Part shown: one piece after another, positions 6,106 through 9,700 of the stretch
Numbering within the stretch: the stretch's first letter is position 1
Layout of the letters: the number at the start of each line of letters is the position of its first letter
Assembly (NCBI GenBank): GCA_003164825.1
Contig: PLUH01000341.1
Span: 4,000 to 13,699, forward strand
Length of the DNA: 9,700 nt
From: Hyphomicrobiales bacterium
GTDB lineage: Bacteria > Pseudomonadota > Alphaproteobacteria > Rhizobiales > Beijerinckiaceae
Direction of reading: 5' to 3'
Program-made: the position numbers and the translations under genes
Notes under the pieces: model-generated
Databases searched by the model: none
The model's input: only the letters and a program-made list of their open reading frames with translations
What the model was told of the DNA's origin: nothing

Positions 6106-6801
6106 TTACAGACGCGCGAAAGTGAGGTAGACGGACCCCCGGCCCTCCTTGCGCGCCTTGGCCTCATAGCGTGTCGGGCGCCATTCGGGCCAGGGCCGGC
6201 GCCAATCGTCGGCTCGGTTCGCGGTCCAGCGGAAATGAGGCGAAGCGAGAAAGCGCTTGAGGGTCCAGCCGGCGTAGTCGTCGACGTCGGTGACGAAACG
6301 CAGTTCGCCTCCACTTCGCATGGCGCGCGCGAGCGCCTCGATCATGCCCACGGCCAAAACGCGCCGCTTGCGGTGGCGTCGTTTTGGCCAGGGGTCAGGA
6401 TAAAGGATGAAAACGCGCGAAAAGAATCCGTCCGGAGCGGCCTCGACAAGCGCTTGGGCGTCGCCGCGCCGCAGGCGCACATTTAAGAGCTGTTCGCGCT
6501 TGAAGCCGGCGAGCGCCGCGACGACGCCGTTGAGAAACGGTTCGCAGCCCACGAGGCCCACATCCGGATTGGCCTTCGCCTGCTCAATCAGATGCTCTCC
6601 CGCCCCGAAGCCGATCTCAAGCCAGACTTCCCGCGGCGGCGCAAAGGCCTGCCCTGCGGCCAGCGCTTCCGGCGTGATTGAAAAGAGCGGCAGCGCTTCG
6701 GCGAGCAGGCGCTCCTGGCCCGCGCGAAGCGCCTTGCCGCGACTGCGTCCGTAAAGCCGGCGAAGCGGCGCCGAACCGTCCGGTCCGCCGTTCGCCATCA
6801 T
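6106..6801 (-). CDS. trmB: tRNA (guanine-N7-)-methyltransferase TrmB
   Basis: Cytosolic Rossmann-fold methylase that forms m7G46 in the variable loop of tRNAs using S-adenosylmethionine. The 231-residue product is of usual length for the family. Landmarks are LYGRSRGKAL (16-25), the SAM-binding motif I LEIGFGAGEHL (61-71), acidic position CEP (86-88), the diagnostic FILYPDPWPKRRHRKRR (131-147), TDVDDYAGW (171-179) and RPTRYEAKARKEGRG (208-222). The start is one of two adjacent ATGs (6801 or 6798); neither has a good Shine-Dalgarno. The start lies only 24 bases after the metK stop, so it is probably read from the metK transcript, placing the SAM producer and a SAM consumer together. The region encoding residues 136-150 is very Arg/Lys-rich, as expected for the tRNA-binding face. 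Confidence 0.96.
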   Translation of the reverse strand: MMANGGPDGSAPLRRLYGRSRGKALRAGQERLLAEALPLFSITPEALAAGQAFAPPREVWLEIGFGAGEHLIEQAKANPDVGLVGCEPFLNGVVAALAGFKREQLLNVRLRRGDAQALVEAAPDGFFSRVFILYPDPWPKRRHRKRRVLAVGMIEALARAMRSGGELRFVTDVDDYAGWTLKRFLASPHFRWTANRADDWRRPWPEWRPTRYEAKARKEGRGSVYLTFARL

Positions 6802-6825
6802 CGACTGCGACGAGCGCGCCGATGG

Positions 6826-8013
6826 TCAGGCGAGAGCGCGCAGCGTATCCGCGAGATCGGTTTTTTCCCAGGAAAAGCCGCCGTCGGCTTCCGGCGAGCG
6901 GCCAAAATGGCCATAGGCCGACGTACGAGCGAAGATCGGGCGGTTCAAGCTCAGGTGCTCGCGAATGCCGCGCGGGGTCAGGTTCATGACGTCCATCAGC
7001 GCCGTCTCGAGCTTCGCCTCGTCGATTTGCCCGGTCTCATGCAGGTTGGCGTAGATCGACAGTGGACGCGCAACCCCGATGGCGTAGGAAAGCTGAAGCG
7101 TGCAGCGATCGGCCAGGCCGGCCGCGACGACGTTCTTAGCGAGGTAGCGCGCCGCATATGCCGCCGAGCGGTCGACCTTGGTGGGATCCTTGCCGGAGAA
7201 AGCGCCGCCCCCGTGCGGCGCCGCGCCGCCGTACGTGTCGACGATGATCTTGCGGCCGGTGAGGCCGCAGTCGCCGTCGGGGCCGCCGATAAAAAACTTG
7301 CCGGTGGGATTGATGTGCCAGACGGTCTTGGCCGTGATCCAGCCCACGGGCAACGCCGCCTCGACATACGGGCGGACAAGTTTGGCGACGTCCTCGGAGG
7401 TGAGGGATTCGACGAGGTGCTGATGCGAGACAACGATCTGCGTCGCCTCGACCGGCTTGCCGTTATGGTACCGCACAGTGACTTGGCTCTTGGCGTCGGG
7501 TCCCAGCGTCTTTTCGGCGCCGGAGTGGCGCGCCTTCGAGATCGCACGCAGGATCTCGTGAGCGTAATAGAGCGGCGCCGGCATGAATTCGGGTGTTTCT
7601 CGGCAGGCGTAGCCGAACATGATGCCCTGGTCGCCTGCGCCCTCGTCCTTGTTGCCGGCCGCGTCGACGCCCTGGGCGATGTCGGCGGATTGGGCGTGCA
7701 ACAGCACTTCGACGTTAGTGTTGCGCCAATGAAAGCCGTCCTGCTCGTAGCCGATGTCCTTGACCGCCTTGCGAACGGTTGCATCGATCTCGTCGTTCGA
7801 AATTTTCGGCCCGCGGACTTCGCCGGCGACGATAACCCGGTTCGTCGTGGCCAAGGTCTCGCAGGCGACGCGGATTTGATAGGGATCGATGCCCGCCTTC
7901 GCCCCTTCGCGGAAGAACAGATCGACGATTTCATCAGAAATCCGATCGCAAACCTTGTCCGGGTGCCCTTCGGACACGGATTCACTGGTGAACTCGTAAT
8001 ATTGACGAGCCAT
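6826..8013 (-). CDS. metK: S-adenosylmethionine synthetase MetK
   Basis: Makes S-adenosylmethionine from methionine and ATP, releasing phosphate and pyrophosphate; cytosolic homotetramer. The start ATG 8013 gives MARQYYEFTSESVSEGHPDK and has AGGAGA (8023-8028) 9 bases upstream; an upstream in-frame start at 8067 would add 18 Arg-rich residues not found in the family. The 395-residue product matches the alphaproteobacterial form, slightly longer than the 384 residues of E. coli. Signatures are EGHPDK (15-20) at the ATP site, GAGDQGIMFGYA (125-136, signature 1) and the Gly-rich GGGAFSGKDPTKVDRSAAY (268-286, signature 2, triphosphate and cation binding). The C terminus has YGHFGR (367-372) and FSWEKTD (380-386). 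It lies 134 bases after the HTH gene and 24 bases before trmB. No SAM-II or SAM/SAH riboswitch consensus is recognisable in the leader, but an alternative RNA structure touching the ribosome-binding site is possible. Confidence 0.98.
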   Translation of the reverse strand: MARQYYEFTSESVSEGHPDKVCDRISDEIVDLFFREGAKAGIDPYQIRVACETLATTNRVIVAGEVRGPKISNDEIDATVRKAVKDIGYEQDGFHWRNTNVEVLLHAQSADIAQGVDAAGNKDEGAGDQGIMFGYACRETPEFMPAPLYYAHEILRAISKARHSGAEKTLGPDAKSQVTVRYHNGKPVEATQIVVSHQHLVESLTSEDVAKLVRPYVEAALPVGWITAKTVWHINPTGKFFIGGPDGDCGLTGRKIIVDTYGGAAPHGGGAFSGKDPTKVDRSAAYAARYLAKNVVAAGLADRCTLQLSYAIGVARPLSIYANLHETGQIDEAKLETALMDVMNLTPRGIREHLSLNRPIFARTSAYGHFGRSPEADGGFSWEKTDLADTLRALA

Positions 8014-8147
8014 ATTCACGATTCTCCTGCTGGGGCGCCCGCCGCCACGACGATTGTGCGACCTCACGGATGTCCCTGGGCGCGCAGGCGCCGCTTTTGC
8101 CAGCGGGCGTTCGATGCGTCAAGCCGATTTTGGTCAGATCGTTCGCT
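8014..8147 (-). promoter_or_regulatory. metK leader region with competing RNA structures
   Basis: On the minus strand a -35-like TTGACG (8117-8122) is present but no convincing -10 box follows. Further down, GGCGC/GCGCC arms (8079-8083 with 8088-8092) form a compact hairpin with a 4-base loop. An overlapping segment (8078-8088) can instead pair with 8026-8040 through 6 bp plus 5 bp separated by a 4-base bulge. The second pairing includes most of the AGGAG that serves metK. The two folds are mutually exclusive. In GC-rich DNA such complementarity can arise by chance. Confidence 0.3.
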
Positions 8148-8570
8148 TTACCGAACGGACGAACCACTCCCGTCATCGTCCGCCGACGCCAGCGAAATGA
8201 CCAGATCAACAATCCGGCGGCGGACCCTGGGGTCGCGAACCCGCAGGAAGGCGCGATTGAGCTGCAGACCCTCGGTCGAGGCAAGGAAGTCCACCACGTA
8301 AGACTGCGGCGATTCTTCCGCAAACCCGGGCTCTGCGGACTGCGCAGGCGCGCCCTCGAAGAAATACCCTGGCGAGACTTCAAGCACCCGGGCGGTATGC
8401 TGGAGACGACTGGCGCTGATCCGATTCGAGCCTTTTTCGTATTTCTGAACCTGCTGGAATGTCACGCCGAGAAGCTCGCCGAGCCTGCTCTGGCTCATGC
8501 CAAGCATCGTCCGGCGCATGCGCAACCGCGCGCCGACGTACACGTCGACTATGTTGGACGATTTGGACAT
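8148..8570 (-). CDS. XRE-family HTH transcriptional regulator, PraR/PhrR type
   Basis: DNA-binding regulator of the rhizobial PraR/PhrR type, 140 residues from ATG 8570 (MSKSSNIVDVYVGARL). An ATG at 8600 would add ten residues (MADRPRGRGL) and has no better ribosome-binding site; family proteins normally begin shortly before the VG(A/S)R segment. The HTH domain runs about residues 10-72: RLRMRRTMLGMSQSRLGELLGV (15-36) followed by recognition-helix region TFQQVQKYEKGSNRISASRLQ (37-57), almost a family hallmark. The C-terminal segment FLASTEGLQLNRAFLRVRDPRVRRRIVDLVISLA (95-128) is the conserved second part seen in these proteins. From the literature, PhrR of Sinorhizobium medicae is induced by low pH and other stresses and lies by actA, which is lnt; PraR of Azorhizobium represses the reb genes. 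The targets here are unknown; autoregulation or an effect on flanking lnt or metK is only a guess. Confidence 0.92.
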   Translation of the reverse strand: MSKSSNIVDVYVGARLRMRRTMLGMSQSRLGELLGVTFQQVQKYEKGSNRISASRLQHTARVLEVSPGYFFEGAPAQSAEPGFAEESPQSYVVDFLASTEGLQLNRAFLRVRDPRVRRRIVDLVISLASADDDGSGSSVR

Positions 8571-8700
8571 CAGCCCGCGCCCCCGTGGTCTGTCCGCCAT
8601 GTCGCCAGCTGCACATTGGAATCAACTGACCTTGGGGAATGCAGATACAAGACGCCCGCATAGCGCGCAAGGAAGCAGTATTGCAATCGTCAGTCTCCGT
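8571..8700. other. Intergenic region between lnt and the HTH regulator gene
   Basis: About 130 bases separate the lnt stop from the regulator start, more than elsewhere in this minus-strand block, so the regulator may have its own promoter. Candidate hexamers are present on the minus strand (TTGCAA and TATGCG, spaced 18) but are not convincing. No T-tract terminator for lnt is visible. Confidence 0.4.
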
Positions 8701-9700
8701 TCAGCTGCGGCGCCTTCCGGCCAAGGCCGCCGCCAGGAACGCCAATCCGATCAGCGCCGCGCCAACCGACCCCAAGCGCGACTGCCAGGTCGGCGGGAGC
8801 GCCTCGGGCAATTCGGCGTCGAGAACGCCTTCCGCGCCAAGCGGCGTGACGACGATCTCGCGCCCGAAGCCGTCGAGCACGGCCGAGATCCCGGAATTGG
8901 CGTCGCGCACCAGCGGCGCGCCAAGCTCGATGGCCCGCAACCGGGCTTGTGCGAAGTGCTGATAGGGACCGGGCGTTTGCCCGAACCAGGCGTCGTCGGT
9001 GACGTTGAGGAGCCAGCGCGGCCGCTCGGCGCCCGAGAAGAGGTCGCCGATTTCAGTCGGAAAGATCGCCTCGTAGCAGACGAGCGGCATGGCGTCGGGC
9101 AAGCCCGGAATCCGGAGGACGCGGCGTCCTGCGCCCGGTTCGAAGCCGCCTGGAATATCGACGAACTGGGTGATGTGCGCCTTCTCCAGAATGCCTTCGA
9201 ACGGCACGTATTCGCCGAACGGCACGAGGTGCTGCTTGTCGTAGCGTTCGCCGGAGAGCCCGTCGCGGCCGACGATTTCGATCGAATTGAAATAGCGCCG
9301 CTGTCCGCCGCCATCGTCCTCGACCCGCGCCGCGCCGGTGATCAGCGTCGCCTCGCCGCCTAAGAAACCGGCGATGTCGGCGACCGCCTGCGGGTCGCGC
9401 GACAGGATGAACGGGAACGCCGACTCGGGCCAGATCAGGTGGGTGACGTCGCGAACCCCGGATCGGTCCGGGGCCGTCGCGCGCTCCGACAGGTCGAGGT
9501 AGCGGTGCAGGATCGCGTCCTTGTTCTCCGGCGAGAACGAGGCGTCCTGGCCGACGTTGGGCTGGATGAGACGCAACTTGACGCCCGGCAGCGTGGCGCT
9601 GGCCGGCGCCGCGAGCCGGAAGGCGCCGAAGGCGCCGATGAGGGCGAGCGCGAGCGCGGCGAGGCCCGCCGGAGCCAGATTGAGCCGGCCCTCGCCGACC
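8701..9700 (-). CDS. lnt: Apolipoprotein N-acyltransferase Lnt (partial; N terminus beyond the right edge)
   Basis: Inner-membrane enzyme that adds the third acyl chain to the N-terminal cysteine of lipoproteins, using phospholipid as donor; the active domain faces the periplasm. About 333 C-terminal residues are visible. The frame stays open through 9700, so the TTG near 9576 is an internal leucine codon, not a start. The visible part begins with the last transmembrane helix before the catalytic domain (LAALALALIGAFGAF), then LRLIQPNVGQ opens the nitrilase-like domain. The Glu-Lys-Cys triad is evident: Glu92 in IWPESAFPF, Lys155 in DKQHLVPFGEYVP and Cys208 in LVCYEAIFP (numbered from the right edge). 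Their spacing (63 and 53) is close to E. coli Lnt. NVTDDAWFG and HFAQARLRAIE are further signatures. A C-terminal helix (GAALIGLAFLAAALAG) and RRRS end the protein. In Sinorhizobium the gene is called actA, needed for acid tolerance. Confidence 0.96.
   Translation of the reverse strand, partial: VGEGRLNLAPAGLAALALALIGAFGAFRLAAPASATLPGVKLRLIQPNVGQDASFSPENKDAILHRYLDLSERATAPDRSGVRDVTHLIWPESAFPFILSRDPQAVADIAGFLGGEATLITGAARVEDDGGGQRRYFNSIEIVGRDGLSGERYDKQHLVPFGEYVPFEGILEKAHITQFVDIPGGFEPGAGRRVLRIPGLPDAMPLVCYEAIFPTEIGDLFSGAERPRWLLNVTDDAWFGQTPGPYQHFAQARLRAIELGAPLVRDANSGISAVLDGFGREIVVTPLGAEGVLDAELPEALPPTWQSRLGSVGAALIGLAFLAAALAGRRRS

Noticed and set aside
6907..8301. A 464-codon plus-strand frame antisense to metK
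   Set aside because: It has no family resemblance, and metK on the other strand is unambiguous.
9574..9576. TTG as the start of lnt (291-codon version)
   Set aside because: The frame continues upstream to the window edge and encodes the expected last transmembrane helix, so this codon is internal.

Overview
The window reads as an ordinary chromosomal segment of a GC-rich alphaproteobacterium, most likely of the order Hyphomicrobiales (Rhizobiales). The evidence is strong G/C bias at third codon positions and the minus-strand order lnt, PraR/PhrR-type HTH regulator, metK, trmB, which is characteristic of that order. The regulator's sequence is typically rhizobial. A methylotroph or Beijerinckiaceae-like host would fit, but genus cannot be set from this sequence.

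Layout. Bases 1-254 hold no convincing gene: an AT-rich stretch (21-80) is followed by two small hairpins. The plus strand then carries five genes to 4421: a glutathionyl-hydroquinone reductase (255-1211), a YghU-type glutathione transferase/disulfide reductase (1325-2233), a small unrecognised membrane protein (about 2294-2692), a CrcB/Fluc fluoride channel (2795-3190) and a Bcr/CflA-type MFS drug exporter (3192-4421). The exporter starts one base after the crcB stop. The minus strand carries the rest, in transcription order: lnt (partial, running off the right edge), the HTH regulator, metK, trmB and an OpgD/OpgG-type periplasmic glucan protein with a Tat signal. The two blocks converge with only 7 bases between the MFS and opgD stop codons.

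How the genes work together. The plus-strand block looks like a detoxification neighbourhood: two glutathione enzymes for quinones, peroxides or disulfides, a fluoride channel and a multidrug exporter. Only the crcB-MFS pair shows clear translational coupling. The minus-strand block is housekeeping and cell envelope: lipoprotein N-acylation (Lnt), SAM synthesis (MetK), a SAM-dependent tRNA methylase (TrmB) and periplasmic glucan processing (OpgD). lnt is the actA acid-tolerance gene of Sinorhizobium medicae and the HTH protein resembles its neighbour PhrR, so the lnt-HTH pair is a conserved stress-linked unit.

No CRISPR array, transposon, phage gene, tRNA or rRNA was found, and I see no convincing undescribed multi-gene system. 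The best leads are small: a two-tier inverted repeat (6045-6097) in front of the opgD ribosome-binding site; a metK leader whose Shine-Dalgarno can pair with an upstream segment that also forms its own hairpin; and a possible ATT start codon behind a perfect Shine-Dalgarno for the small membrane protein.
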